This document shows positions 26,901 to 38,240 of a stretch of 64,000 nucleotides of DNA, one piece after another. Under the pieces are notes generated by a model. That model was not told the DNA's origin, ran no database searches, and saw nothing but the letters and a program-made list of their open reading frames with translations. Positions within the stretch are counted from its first letter, which is position 1. Each line of letters opens with the position of its first letter. The stretch comes from Mytilus galloprovincialis (taxonomy: Eukaryota; Mollusca; Bivalvia; Mytilida; Mytilidae): NCBI RefSeq assembly GCF_965363235.1, contig NC_134842.1, positions 5,917,112-5,981,111 on the forward strand. The letters are read 5' to 3'. A program made the position numbers and the translations under genes.

Positions 26901-29900
26901 ATATGTACTGAAGCAACTGTTAAATTTTGAAGTGATGTTGGAAAGTACATACGGGTTGGTGTTGAAGTCTAATGATGATATTAAAAGGCTGTAAAGGTAT
27001 CAATTCCGTTTATAAATTTTGAAATTTTAAAGAAACTAATATTTTAACTCCCTCAGGCAAAGATGATGGATTGGGCATTTTTAAAGGTTTTTGTTTTGTT
27101 TTAAAGCCTTTCAACTGTTTCGAGATCGTTGGTGAAATGTGCAAATTTTGAGAAAAGAAAGTTATTCATCTGCGGGATTTTTTTTTTATCTTAGTAAGCA
27201 CAGTTATGTACATTAAAAATCTACTGTTTTGGTTGATTCAATTTATTGTAACAGTGCAATAAAAGGGATGAAAGCCGACATTATGTTAATGATATTTAGG
27301 AATGTGGTCTGTATCATTTTGTTAAACAAAAATAGTACCATGACCCGAAATGTTTTTTTTTATTTTATTAAAGAACATTATTAGAGCTCTCTCTTTTTTT
27401 TTATCATATTTGGTCTTAAAATTATATCATTTAATTTCTTTAAATCACAAACAGTGAGTTTTCAATGTATTATCCAAACAAATCTAACAATGTTTCCCAT
27501 TCTGTAGTTTAAGAAAAGGCCCGTGATTCAATTTGTTCATCCTATTTTCGAACAAATAAAATTGAGAATGGAAATGGGGAATGTGTCAAAGAGACAACAA
27601 CCCGACCAAATAAAAAACAACAGCAGAGGGTCACCAACAGGTCTTCAATGTAGCGAGAAATTCCCGCACCCGGAGGCGTCCTTCATCTGGCCCCTAAACA
27701 AATATATACTAGTCCAGTGATAATGAACGCCATACTAATTTCCAAATTGTACACAAGAAACTAAAATTAAAATGATACAAGACTAACAAAGGCCAGAGGC
27801 TCCTGATGTGGGACAGGCGCAAAAATGCGGCGGGGTTAAACATGTTTGTGAGATCTCAACCCTCCCCCTATACATCTAACCAATGTAGAAAAGTAAACGC
27901 ATAACAATACGCACATTAAAATTCAGTTCAAGAGAAGTCCGAGTCTGATGTCAGAAGATGTAACCAAAGAAAATAAACAAAATGACAATAATACATAAAT
28001 AACAACAGACTACTAGCAGTTAACTGACATGCCAGCTCCAGACTTCAATTAAACTGACTGAAAGATTATGATTTCATCATATGAACATCAGGCACAATCC
28101 TTCCCGTTAGGGGTTTAGTATCATACCATCATAACATATATGAGAAGAACATAACCCGTGTCATGCCAACAACTGTTTTTAGAATAAATGTGTTTAGTTC
28201 CGATGCAAAGACCTTATCAGTGACTCAATATTAACGCCAAAATATGCAATCTTTAATGACTTGACAACAGTATCGTAATTATATCCCTTCTTAATAAGTC
28301 TATTCAAAGGTTTTGTAAGTTTCTGAGGTGAATACTGACACCTTTGTGCTTTATAAAGAATATTTCCATAAAAAAATTGGATGTGAAATACCTGAACGTA
28401 TTAGAAGTCTGCATGTTGAGCTATATTTACGAATGATGTCTTTATACCGATGATAAAATTTAGTAAATGTTTTGACTAGTTTGTGATATCGAAAACCCTG
28501 GTGTAATAATTTTTCAGTAATACATAAATTTCTCTCGTTAAAATCTAAAACATTGTTACATACACGAGCGAATCGTACAAGTTGAGATATATAAACACCG
28601 TAAGATGGTGACAAGGGAACGTCACCATCTAAAAACGGATAATTAACGATAGGAAATGAAAAATCATCCCTTTTATCATAAATTTTAGTATTCAGCTTTC
28701 CATTAGTGATTAGATATCAAGATCGAGAAAAGGGCAGTGGTCATTGTTAGTATTAGCTTTATTTAAAGTAAGTTCAACAGGATACATTTCATTAATATAG
28801 CATGATATAAACTAAATTTTAGCGAATTGTTGAAATAACGTAACCCCACTCCAATTGCCTTTTATACAGGCCGATAAAGTATTATGATGTAACATCTTAT
28901 TAGGTAATTGATACAGATATACATTTGTTACAATTTGAATAAATATAAAATAAAGATAGACATACGTATTCGCAACTGATTGTAAAACAAGGTTTGGTGG
29001 TGTACCAACCAGTGTTGCTATTCCTCCAGTATTAGCAGCATACGCAACGCTGAGGGCAAATGCTTTACTGAGCCTCTTTATCTCTTCTGATTTACGTTGT
29101 GTCGTTTTCCTGAAAATCAATCACAACAACATCGTTACACATAAGTGTGGTATCAATAAAGAAACAAATCACAGGAAATTGGAATTATCGGGAAATAATT
29201 AAAGGAATGTACGTATCAATTGTATTGCTTTCGATTAAATTTATTATTATAATATAAACACCATAGTATGTCCCTTATATTTTGGTATATAATGGTCAAA
29301 ATCGTTTTCAGTGCATGCATACATTGATATTAGATGCTGGCTTTTGGATCTATACTGTTTGGTATTTAAGTCGTAAAAGGTTTTACTGCGTTTTTGGTTA
29401 TTTTTCTTTTTAACTGATTTGGTAGTTCGTTCTTATATAGTACTGTTACACCACTGTCCCGGGTTATAAGGTGTAGTTGTCGCCAAACAAGAATAGTACC
29501 GGTCCCAAGTCAAGAGCCTGTTATTCGGTGGTTGTGGTTTGTTGCTGTGTATCATATTTGTTTTTGGTCCATTGTTTTATACTTTATTTATACTTAATTC
29601 TGGTCGTTAGTTTTCTTTTTTCAATTTTTTTACATTTGTGTGTTCGGGGATTTTAATATTTGGGGAGAAATGCAAGGCATATATTACTTTAGATAAATAT
29701 AATATATAGAATAATTACCTCTGCGTATCACTAATTTCAATTTTGATATCCTTTTCACTGATTGGTCCGTTTGAATTATCTTTTTTGTCCATCACATAGT
29801 TTGAGTCATCATCTGATGAAATAAGACATTGTGTTTTAATCAGAAATACTTTGTACATGTACTGTCAATCGTCAGCATGCCTCCAAACCCTCATCATGCA

Positions 29901-32900
29901 CGTGCATATACATGTATAAGGAATTTCATGCGGGAGTCCACTAAAATCCAACACCGAGTTACTGCTTACTGAAACCCTTTTACCGTATATCGGATTTTTT
30001 TGCGGCCCTTTTTGTTGTCAATTATTCTTAGATAGTATCTGAGTCCGCATAATCAAAAGAACCCGGATAAAAAATTTAAAACACAAAAAAAATCCGATCT
30101 ACGGTATGACTTTTAAACTTACCACTACAAAATCGATTATCGCAGTTATTTTCCAAGTTTTGATGATTTTCATGTCTATTTGACAACATAAGTGTTTCTT
30201 CCGATACTTCTATCAAAAAACAGTAAACAAAGTTTTAAGTTTGTAACACCGTCACCATCACAACTAGCCAATCTTTATCGGGCGAAATTGTCAAAACTAA
30301 CTGAAAGCAGTATTTCATTTGTGCTATTTTATATTCGATTAAATTAAAAGTGTTCCTTACGCATGTTAAATGCATGAACAAATGGGAGTATTGTGAAACA
30401 TAACGCCTGAAGATGTAAAAAAAAAAACGAAATCAACGCTTTTAAGCATTTTCAATTATTAGATACACGATAACTTAAAGATAAGAAATGAACGACAGTT
30501 ACAAATTAATGATCAAGACAACTTGTTTATTTGTCTGCTTTTGGACAGCAATCTGTTTTTAACAAATTTTAAATTTAAAACAAAAATCCAACCTGATTCA
30601 GCTATTTTCATTTGATCAACAACAGCTGTAATAATTGGTAACATCATGGACGACGTCGCTGTATTACTGATCCACATAGACAGAAACCATGTAGGTACCA
30701 TCAAGCCAAGAAGCAACCTAAAATAGAAACATTACTGGTACCATCAATCCAAGGAGCAACCTTAAAGAGACACACAAATGGTACCATTAATCAAAGAGGC
30801 GACCTAGACGGAAATATGACTGGAACCATAAATCGAAGGAGCGACCTAGAACAGAAATATGACTGGAACCTTTAATTTGAGGAACAACTTATTTTCTAAT
30901 TTTGTTGTCATCTTGAGGATACCTTAAGTTTGTAATATGTTCTAAATGGCTTTATTTATGTGTGCTTTCAGTGGTCGGGAATTGGTACATCCACATGTAA
31001 TGTTTCTTTTCAATATTGCTCGAGTATAAACATATCTGAAAACATGGGTCACTCACAGTTTAAATATAAAATATACTTATATTATTAAATAGAATACTGA
31101 ATAATAAATAAAGAAGAAAGAAAGCTATATCAGCTGGAATAAATATGATACAAACGTTGAAAATATGCTACATCCAATCATACTTGCTTAACATCAGAGT
31201 CACTTTAGGAAAACTAAATAGTACTGTATGATGTTTTTAATATACAATTAAATTCATTATACCGATGAAAACCTCCTCCCCCTAAAAAAAAAAAGAAAAA
31301 AAAGCAGAAACCAAGACTGAAATACTTACTTCACGATTAGCAAGCAAATATTTGAACTCTGACTATACATTTACTCACATATTTGGTGAAACTCCTACCA
31401 ACTTCATAACTCCTAGAGCTATTCGTTTGTGTAGACCTGTTTCTTCAATAGCTACAGCCACTATCAGACCTCCGAAAAACAGCATTGATGTATCCTGTAA
31501 ATTGTAATGGTAAATATAACGTTGCGCTCATATGATTTGTTTAATCTGAATAATATTTAATATTTTTGTATTTCTATAAATATTAATGGTACCATCAATC
31601 TGAGTATCAACACGTCGAATGTATCTGATCCATTACATTATTTGCACAAGCTTGGTATGATTGTGAAATCTGTAACTCTTTATAACATTTTAAGATTTAA
31701 CTTCCACAAATTTGCTTATTTGTTTTCATCTTGAGGCAGAGCATATTTTTTTGAATTTTTTACTTTCCTTGCAAAAAATAGCATTATATATAAAGGTTTC
31801 TTTTGAAACCTATTCTGACATCGGACTCGGACTTTTTAAAATTGAGTTTGACTATGCGTATTGCTGTGTGTTTCTGTTTTCTACATTGGCTAGAAGTATA
31901 GGAGGAGTTTTCAGATCCTACAACACTCGCCTTATTTTTGTTCCTGTCAATAGTCAGGAGCCTCTAGTCTTGTATGATTTTTTTTCAATTTTAGTTTATT
32001 TATATGTTTCGGAGTTAAGTATGACGTCCATTATCATTAAACTATAACAAAGAAGATGTGATATGATTGCCAATGAAACAACTGTCCAAAAGAAACCAAA
32101 AAGACACAAAAATTAACACATATAGGTCACCGTACGGCCTTCAACAATGAGTCAAGCTCAAACCGCAAAGTCAGCTACAAAAGACCCCGAAATGACAAAT
32201 GTAAATTCAAACGAGAAAACTAACAGCCTAATGTATGTACAAAACAAAATGAACGAATAACAAAAATGTAACAAATCAACAAACGAAATCCACTGAATTA
32301 CAGGGTACAACATAAGAACGAACTATAACAATCAGTTGAAAAGGTTTAAAACTCATTTGATGGATACAAATAGAAATACATCTAACCAAGGAATTGTATA
32401 TTTAAATATACAATTCCTTGATCTAACAAAAACGCAAAGTGCACGTGGCCGGGTATTTGTATATCCCAATACCTAAAAAACCCACCAAGTATAGATCTGA
32501 GAGTACTCGCAGTTACTTACAGCTACATTGTAGTTCAAAGTTACTTACAACCATTAAGAAATATGATGAATCTATAACACATTTTAGTTAAGGGGCCAGC
32601 TGAAACACGCCTCCGGTCTCGGAATTTTCTTGTTGTGTTGAAGGCTTATTGGTTGAAGTCGGCTTCTTTTTGCTCTTTGGTCGGGATGTTGTATCTTTGA
32701 CAATTTCCTCATTTCTATTCGTAATTTTATAGTACTACATGGATCATGATTTCCAGTTCAAGTTCTTTACTGTTTTCTCTAAAGATTTTATTTTTGTTTC
32801 CTCAGGAAAGTTTAATTGAGAAACTATTTAACTTTTTTATCATTTGTCTTTATCATTTTACATTTGAATAATAAAATCCAAGAAATAGTAACGCCATAGT

Positions 32901-35900
32901 AAACTAGTCATTATAATTAATATCTCGGATGAATTAACAAACGAGAATTTCTCAGACAAACAGTAACCTGAATATAGTTTTGTGATAATACACATCGAGC
33001 TTTCTATATGAAACTAATTCTAAAATCACGTCTTGAGTTTTGTAAACAACATCGTTATAAAACTCTCGATATATCTTTACTTAGCACTGACTCGTAGATG
33101 TGACCGTTACATTATGCCTCGAACAAACCACGCTATGCTGATTTCGCTGTGTTGGTAATGGCAATTGAAAACAAGAACTATCTTTAAAAAGATATCCGAC
33201 GTATTTAAATTTGAGTTTATGTTTAAAACTATCATTTCGATAACCTTCAGAAGCACAAAGATACCATTTAAATAACGTTTTCTCTGTTTGTGTTCGGATT
33301 CTCGGTCCTCGTATCTTTCTGCAGTTTACATTCACCAAAACCCCGCGGAAATATCACATGCGTAGGTACGTTCTAAAAGTCATGTACGTTCGTACAACAA
33401 AGTTTACATTACAAATTATATAATTGTTCCGAATAAACAGCTGTCACGGATGCAAAGAGCTATTGGAGAAACAATTATTTTAATAAAAATATAAATCTTT
33501 GTAAGATCTAGTTCAAATATTTATAGTTTTTCACTTGCTTTCCATCACGATATCATTAACGAGACGTTTTTTTCAAACACAACCCAATCACCCACCATGA
33601 CAGCATTTTGTCCAATCACAGATAGGATTTTCGAGCATGCGTATTCTGTTGCCATAGTTAAGCGTCCTTAAGTTCAAAGGGCACAAACCGAAACTATACC
33701 GACTACGTCGGAAAAATATACAGAGCCTATATTTTTAGTTTGATGCATAACAAAAATACAGGATCAGAGTTCAGAAAAATGTACCTTCTAAAAATAAAAT
33801 AAAAATCTGCGATATTCCTTTAATGCTTTTCGATCCTGATACATTTCGAATATCACGGCAAAGGCAAAGTGTAAATTTTCATCAAATCTGTGGCTTCCAT
33901 GAATTATTTCCTAAATAAATGTAAATGTTGTCAGCTATTGCTATTCAACAATACTTCCATATTTTGAGGACACGTGTTTTGCTATTGTTATTCAACGATA
34001 CTCACATTTACATATTTTAAAGACACGTGTTTTGCTGATTCTATTCAACGATAAAATTGAGAAAGGAAATGGGGAATGTGTCAAAGCGACAACAACCCGA
34101 TACTTACATTAACATATTTTGAAGACACGTGTTTTGCTGCTGCTATTCCTAGCATTGGAAACAGGAAGATAGGAAACAAGGATGTTACTGATATCGGGAC
34201 TGCTTCCGTCACATAACACAGTCCCATTACACATATAACGTAAAGACATTTTGACTCCTACAAAAAGATAAGTAAAACAGTCACTATTAAATTATTAAAG
34301 GTCAAAGTCTGTGCTGCATGCTACTTCGTCTCATTTCTGTAAACATTTGTAAACAAAAGGACAATTCCTAGTTATTTTTCCAGTTCTTTTTTTGTATTCT
34401 TTATCACGACTTCGTCTTATGAGAATATGTAATTAAAAGTGTATGGGTAATTTACCCCTGTAATTATTTTACTCACATGATCAAATCTGGAAATTGAATA
34501 TACTTACAAAGGAGTCTTTGACATAAATTCAAAATATTGCTTTTTACCCATACATGTTAGTGTTTAATCAAAATGTTATTCAGCACACCATGTTCCCGTT
34601 GAATTCATTATAATGCAAAAATGCAAATTATTTTTTCGTCAACCTTAGCATTTAGGACTGCGCTAACGAAAATGATTTTATTTCCATTTGAAAGTACATG
34701 CTAAGCAGATTATGGAATCGGTCATGGATTAACTTCTGATACATTTTAGAATCGATACTCAAAATTTGCAAACATCTGTCCTATTTCAGTTAGGCTACCT
34801 CATGCGTTTATAATTTTGTGATCTGTTTAGGAATTAGCCATTATATTACTTGAAACTTATAGGGTACACACATTGGGATACTATGAATTTAAATAAGACA
34901 TTTCGAAAATGACCGTGGTGTGAAATGAATTCATGGAAATTGGCCCTTTTGCTTTCGACTGTTTTCATGTCAAAAAATGATCATTTTCATTAATTAGAGA
35001 AAACAGAACGCAAATTGTGTATTGTGTTGAAATTTGGCAAAATTGGCTTGCATGTGTGGGTTTCAGGATTGAAGAGAAATACTTCAATTTGTCAAACGTG
35101 TCACTATTTTTCAATATAGGAAATATTATTTATCTATGCAAAATGATGTATTTCATGCATGAGATGATGTAAAGCTTTCCCATAACACTTACACTGACTT
35201 CTTTGACTCTGTATATGACTAACATTGTCAAAGTTGCACCAAGCATGCATCTTAACCAATGCAATGTATAATATCCAAACTGCGTGATACATTAAAGAAA
35301 GCTGCACGTTTAATAAATACAATATTTGTGAGGGAGATTAAAGTTTAACAATTTCGTTATGTAATACCATCATAGACTTATGCATAAAAGGATTTTTTTT
35401 CTTAAACAGATTTATGAGTATTGCTAAATAGTACGCAAGAGTAAACGGCGTGGTTTATGATTCGTTTCATAAATTCTTTGAGTGACCCAGACAGTCATAC
35501 ATGTAATCCAACAAGTGCAGACTATCCATTACATAGATGATCAGTTTCATACTGGCATGCATTCAAATTTCATATTTTATCAATTTAATTAAATGTTAAA
35601 AAACAAGAATTTATAAAATATCAACTATTTAACGTTTAAAAGTGAAGTAAAAATTTCAAACTTTCTGTCTAGAGATAGGTAAAAATGGAAATGTACACCT
35701 TTACGTACAACTCCAGTTTTCACATGTTCAAATAAATTTGTTGACAATCTATAAAATTAGGACAATAGGTTTTAAGAGATTTAAATGCAGACCTTGTGGT
35801 ATACGTGAATAGCGAGATTTTATCTAGTGAATAACAATGACAAAGGCTGATTTATTTAGTTCCTGGTAATTTGTTTATAATTTAGATCGTAATAAAAAAT

Positions 35901-38161
35901 AAAATGCGTTCGACAAGTTCAATGTCATGTATACATATAAATTAAGACCTCATCTTCTACTGCAAAACAAAATGGTATCACGGGCACAGGGATAATAGTT
36001 ATGCTGAAAGGTGCGCAACCACGGCCTCCCGTGCAATAAAAAAACCCAAACAAACATAAATTTTATTTGTACTCGGCTCAAAAAGGATTTAAATGTTATT
36101 TGTCTCGAATAAAAACAATTTGTTGGAAGTATAAGACAAAAAAGATTAGTAAATGTAATTTCCATATTAGCCTGTGTATCATTGCTCGACCTAAATAAGC
36201 ACTCGACTAACGCCTAGTACTCACATTGGGGTCTCGGGATGATATCCGGGCCGATATGCGGCCGATATGGAATAGGCTATGTAAACTCTGAGGTCACGAT
36301 ATTTTGTAAAAACCACACACCTATGGAAATAATAACTCGAAACTAAAGATGAGATCACGGATATAGACAATATTTATTAGGAATAACTTTGTGTTCGGTA
36401 TATAAGAAAAGATAGGGTCATCGTATGGTTTTTCCAGCTAAAATATAAAAAAAAAAAAAAATCAGAGTAATCACCCCTTAAACAACTCAATTCAACAACA
36501 TTGAATTTCAAGCAAAAAAAAAATCTTCGCTCGTAGAGATATTAATATTTATAGGTTAAAATCTTGTAAATTAGTTCTTTTAAATCAAAATTCACATTAG
36601 TTATCTTCATTCCTCATCAATTTTTTCTGATTTGATTCAAAATCTGGACATAAGGTTCTCTGTTATTTATAATCCAAGATGGCGCAATACACCTACATAT
36701 TTGGAATATTTGTGTGTTTTCTTTTGGTAGGATTCTATTTAACGCATAGTATAGTTCAGTCGTATCGTATTTATTTAAATAAGTAAGATTTCGGTAAGAT
36801 TGGTACATTGAAACTTATATAATCATTGAAATATTTAACATTGCAAAATCAATAAGATTAGGTAAGTTCCTTTCAAGAGTAAACATATTTCAGATAATAT
36901 TCCTAAGTCGAAGCTACCGAAATATCATATAGTTGTGTTCTGTGTAGTCATGTCCAAAAAATGAAAATAATTTTAAAAAGAAAACAAAAGAAAATAATAC
37001 TATATTTTTTTTAATTACATGTATGAGTCAGGAATCTGATGTACAGTAGTTATCGTTTGTTTATGTAATTTATACGTGTTTCTAGTTTCTCGTTTTTTTT
37101 TATATATATAGATTAGACCGTTGGTTTTCCCGTTTGAATGGTTTTACACTAGTAATTTTGGGTCCTTTATAGCTTGTTGTTCGGTGTGAGCCAAGGCTCC
37201 GTGTTGAATGCCGTACATTGACCTATAATGGTTTACTTTTTTTTTAAATTGTTATTTGGATGGAGAGTTGTCTCATTGGCACTCACACCACATCTTCTTA
37301 TATCTATGAGTAACCGTTAATTGCAAAAAAAAAAGATGTTTCGGACATAAAACTCCGCGGAAGAAGAAAACAAAAACGTACAAAGATAAACAACAAAGAA
37401 AAACAAATGATCATCATAGTGTGACTTGGTACAGACACAGACACTTGCTGCGGTTAAATCAGTGTTTTTTTTTTCTTAGCCTAAACGTGTGTGTAGACCA
37501 TATATCGTAAGAAAAAAAACAATTAATTTTATTAACTAGCTTAAGCTGTATCTAGACCGGCATCAACTTAACAAATTAAAAATCAAGAATAAGCCCGGCA
37601 ATTGGTTTGCCGTTATCAGTGGTTATGCTTTTAGAAACAGCTTATGGATATCCAATAAATGTATTAGATTTCATCAGAGAAATATACCTTACACTATGAC
37701 CATTACGAATTAACGAATTCCAAAACTTGTACAGAACAACATGGAAATGAGATGTGTAAACTAATAATTTGAACTCTTCTTGGTAAATAACTGTAAATGT
37801 ATCTTTCTACTTTCGTACGTGATGGAAGTACTAATTGTACTTAAACATGAACAAATATCTCTTTACCCATGTAATTTGGTATGCGAGAATAAAGAAAAGA
37901 AAGAAAGAGAGAGAGTGCTAGAGAGAAAAAAAAAACCACGCAGATTAGTCGATTGTCGATGTAAACATATCAATACATGTAGCGTCCTATTTGTTTAACT
38001 GTAAGATTAATGCTAAAATGTCCTTCTGTACTACATGTACCACTTACCGGAGTTTGACATATAATCAGCTTACATGGTACTACGAAAGCAACTATAATTA
38101 TAATCCAACTCCTTATGGCATACACATTTTTTAAAAACCACAAAGCACCTCTGTTAGCCAT
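14770..38161 (-). CDS. SLC13-family Na+/dicarboxylate (or sulfate) symporter, INDY-like, complete, 15 exons
   Basis: Membrane transporter coupling Na+ entry to uptake of di/tricarboxylates or sulfate. Exons in gene order: 38048-38161, 34108-34257, 31379-31494, 30593-30717, 30123-30209, 29719-29812, 28966-29109, 26731-26865, 25913-25996, 24657-24752, 22300-22406, 19601-19728, 18234-18395, 16605-16742, 14770-14931. They sum to 1842 bp (613 residues and stop) with every phase matching. Both Na+/substrate SNT motifs are present (144-146 and 499-501, the latter after TEVT), as are TGG-type blocks, LPVATPPNAIVF in exon 14 and the NII...NTW block near the C-terminus. Exons 5-6 encode a polar cytoplasmic loop. 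N-I-S and N-S-T glycosylation sites sit near the C-terminus, as usual in the family. The length is normal. The substrate cannot be told from sequence alone. Four exon borders seed tandem arrays (see findings). Confidence 0.96.
15090..15540. repeat. Family D repeat, two linked copies in SLC13 intron 14
   Basis: The block 'gcaccagatgcgcatttcga' occurs at about 15130 and 15490, with a family D middle part between them. Confidence 0.7.
16605..16742 (-). CDS. SLC13 exon 14
   Basis: 46 codons, residues 515-560: A-I-G-L-N then A-F-M-L-P-V-A-T-P-P-N-A-I-V-F and L-K-I-Y-D-M. One of the most conserved blocks in the family. Phase 0 on both sides. Confidence 0.97.
16850..17215 (+). repeat. Interspersed repeat family E in SLC13 intron 13
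   Basis: Shares 'acccttccagagcacgtgag' and 'ggggttcgtgtt' style blocks with 46660-47130 and 'caaacagcggtatat' with about 16175. The long hydrophobic plus-strand frames here come from the repeat. Confidence 0.6.
17380..18260. repeat. 50-bp minisatellite anchored on the 3' border of SLC13 exon 13
   Basis: At 17900-18260 the period is exactly 50 bp ('gcagtagtaattgtaatgtg' then 'ggtacgtactaaatcaaaca'). Diverged units continue to about 17380. The terminal unit contains the last 27 coding bases and the donor of exon 13 (junction 18233/18234). Confidence 0.9.
18234..18395 (-). CDS. SLC13 exon 13, second SNT motif
   Basis: Residues 461-514: I-S-G-L-S-K-W then T-E-V-T-S-N-T-A-T and L-L-L-P-I-M-F-D-L. 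Donor 'gtacgt'. The last 27 coding bases belong to a 50-bp array that fills the start of intron 13. Confidence 0.94.
18940..19611. repeat. 36-bp minisatellite anchored on the 3' border of SLC13 exon 12
   Basis: About 16-18 units of 36 bp ('cccgacttgcatgaccctca' then 'tagtctaattagttta'). The unit at 19580-19611 contains the last 11 coding bases and donor of exon 12. The plus-strand frames with a 12-residue repeat are a by-product. Confidence 0.93.
19601..19728 (-). CDS. SLC13 exon 12
   Basis: Residues 418-460: L-N-W-Q-V then K-V-P-W-G-V-L-V-L-L-G-G-G-F-A-L-A. Its donor 'CAG/gtaaaa' and the last 11 coding bases are the first unit of a 36-bp array. Confidence 0.96.
20640..21035 (+). mobile_element. 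Possible solo LTR or Pol II promoter cassette in SLC13 intron 11
   Basis: A heat-shock-element-like 'ttctagaaatttc' (20678-20690) lies 10 bp before a TATA run (20700-20709), and an AATAAA follows at about 20950. Promoter and polyadenylation signals within 250 bp are LTR-like. No matching second LTR or confirmed ends were seen. Confidence 0.35.
21821..21950. mobile_element. Small MITE with ~45-bp inverted repeats
   Basis: Starts 'gtagcccttttcacaaa' and ends with its reverse complement. Arms pair over about 45 bp ('cttaagtgtaaaat'). It is 130 bp long with no coding. Target duplication not clear. Confidence 0.8.
22300..22406 (-). CDS. SLC13 exon 11
   Basis: Residues 382-418: Y-V-S-D-S-T-A-S-I-L-M-A then L-L-F-I-L-P. 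Acceptor 'ttacag', donor 'gtaagt'. The phase (2 in, 1 out) fits both neighbours. Confidence 0.94.
23508..24530. mobile_element. hAT-like non-autonomous DNA transposon, 1023 bp
   Basis: Ends 'cagaggcggattta' and, inverted, 'cagtggcggatccag'. Subterminal inverted pair 'cttatggaggtagaacgtca' near 23605 and its complement near 24390. 'aatgt' directly flanks both ends (23503-23507, 24531-24535). It has no transposase. The end sequence resembles hAT termini, but a 5-bp flank is not the usual 8 bp. Confidence 0.7.
24657..24752 (-). CDS. SLC13 exon 10
   Basis: Residues 350-382: F-A-E-A-T-V then a helix, then L-W-I-F-R-D-L-P-D-I-H-G-W. Acceptor 'cctag', donor 'gtgagt'. Confidence 0.95.
25400..25640 (+). 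repeat. Interspersed repeat family E in SLC13 intron 9
   Basis: Blocks 'gcaacattccagca' and 'gggttgctgctcacaaggaa' are shared with 45600-45860 and 46660-46760. Confidence 0.65.
25913..25996 (-). CDS. SLC13 exon 9
   Basis: Residues 322-350, a basic loop (A-N-R-S-R-S-K) ending E-F-K-K-L-G-K-I-T, the family 'E-Y-x-x-L-G' region. Donor 'gtaagt'. Confidence 0.93.
26731..26865 (-). CDS. SLC13 exon 8
   Basis: Residues 277-322: I-T-F-A-N-W-M-G-F-A-F then a hydrophobic helix ending W-F-W-I-Q-L. Acceptor 'tttcag', donor 'gtgagt'. Confidence 0.94.
27550..27950 (+). repeat. Long copy of interspersed repeat family B in SLC13 intron 7
   Basis: Reverse of 10890-11370. Other, shorter copies: 7800-8060, 21955-22010, 32580-32730, 34052-34098, 49270-49600. 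Confidence 0.85.
28966..29109 (-). CDS. SLC13 exon 7
   Basis: Residues 229-277, ending A-Y-A-A-N-T-G-G-I-A-T-L-V-G-T-P-P-N-L-V-L, a diagnostic family block. Donor 'gtatgt'. Confidence 0.96.
29719..29812 (-). CDS. SLC13 exon 6, polar loop
   Basis: Residues 198-229, D-D-D-S-N-Y-V-M-D-K-K and I-S-D-T-Q-R. Phase 1 in, phase 2 out, joining correctly to exon 7. Confidence 0.87.
29982..30106. repeat. Foldback in SLC13 intron 5, close to the exon 5 donor
   Basis: 'accgtatatcggattttttt' pairs with 'aaaaaaatccgatctacggt' across about 85 bp. Confidence 0.75.
30123..30209 (-). CDS. SLC13 exon 5, polar loop
   Basis: Residues 169-198, hydrophilic and Asn/Glu-rich (starts V-S-E-E-T-L). Placed by splice sites and by phase with exons 4 and 6; the loop is variable in the family. 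Confidence 0.85.
30593..30717 (-). CDS. SLC13 exon 4, first SNT motif
   Basis: Residues 127-169, S-M-W-I-S-N-T-A-T-S-S-M-M-L-P-I. Acceptor 'tttag'. The first 24 coding bases and the acceptor belong to a 43-bp tandem array running into intron 3. Confidence 0.96.
30694..30892. repeat. 43-bp minisatellite anchored on the 5' border of SLC13 exon 4
   Basis: Units start at 30694, 30737, 30780, 30822 and 30865 ('ggtaccatcaatccaaggag' type). The first unit spans the first 24 coding bases of exon 4 and its acceptor; the others keep the AG. Confidence 0.92.
31379..31494 (-). CDS. SLC13 exon 3
   Basis: Residues 89-127, D-T-S-M-L-F-F-G-G-L then A-I-E-E-T-G-L-H-K-R-I-A-L, a conserved family block. Donor 'gtgagt', phase 2. 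Confidence 0.95.
32050..32240 (+). repeat. Interspersed repeat family A in SLC13 intron 2
   Basis: Contains 'agatgtgatatgattgccaa', 'gtacggccttcaacaatga' and 'gaccccgaaatgacaa'. Family B pieces flank it (31860-32040 and 32580-32730). Confidence 0.75.
33930..34149. repeat. ~52-54-bp tandem copies anchored on the 3' border of SLC13 exon 2
   Basis: The exon end (34099-34149) is repeated at 33997-34051 and 33950-33996, with a remnant at 33930-33949, all carrying 'gacacgtgttttgct'. A family B fragment (34052-34098) has inserted between the exon unit and the next copy. Confidence 0.9.
34108..34257 (-). CDS. SLC13 exon 2
   Basis: Residues 39-88: E-S-K-C-L-Y-V then TEAVPISVTSLFPIFLFP and ending H-V-S-S-K-Y-V-N. 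Acceptor 'tttgtag', donor 'gtaagt'. The last ~40 coding bases and the donor are copied downstream in the intron. Confidence 0.95.
34258..38047. other. SLC13 intron 1
   Basis: A 3.8-kb intron with no recognisable exon. It contains a reverse family A copy (37080-37300), poly-A and poly-T tracts and otherwise AT-rich unique sequence. Confidence 0.6.
38048..38161 (-). CDS. SLC13 exon 1
   Basis: 38 codons from ATG (38159-38161). A basic start (M-A-N-R-G) is followed by the first membrane helix, S-W-I-I-I-I-V-A-F-V-V-P. Donor 'gtaagt', phase 0. The start is preceded by an A-rich leader and a TATA-like box about 70 bp upstream. Confidence 0.92.
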
Positions 38162-38221
38162 TTTTTCACCTTTTCTTAAGGTTTATTTTAATATTTATTT
38201 ACGTCACGCCTACTGCACTCA

Positions 38222-38240
38222 GGTGTATATATATAAACGG
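38222..38240 (-). promoter_or_regulatory. Candidate TATA box of SLC13
   Basis: On the minus strand 'tttatatatataca' lies about 65-75 bp upstream of the SLC13 ATG, a plausible distance for a TATA promoter with a short leader. Inference from position only. Confidence 0.4.
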
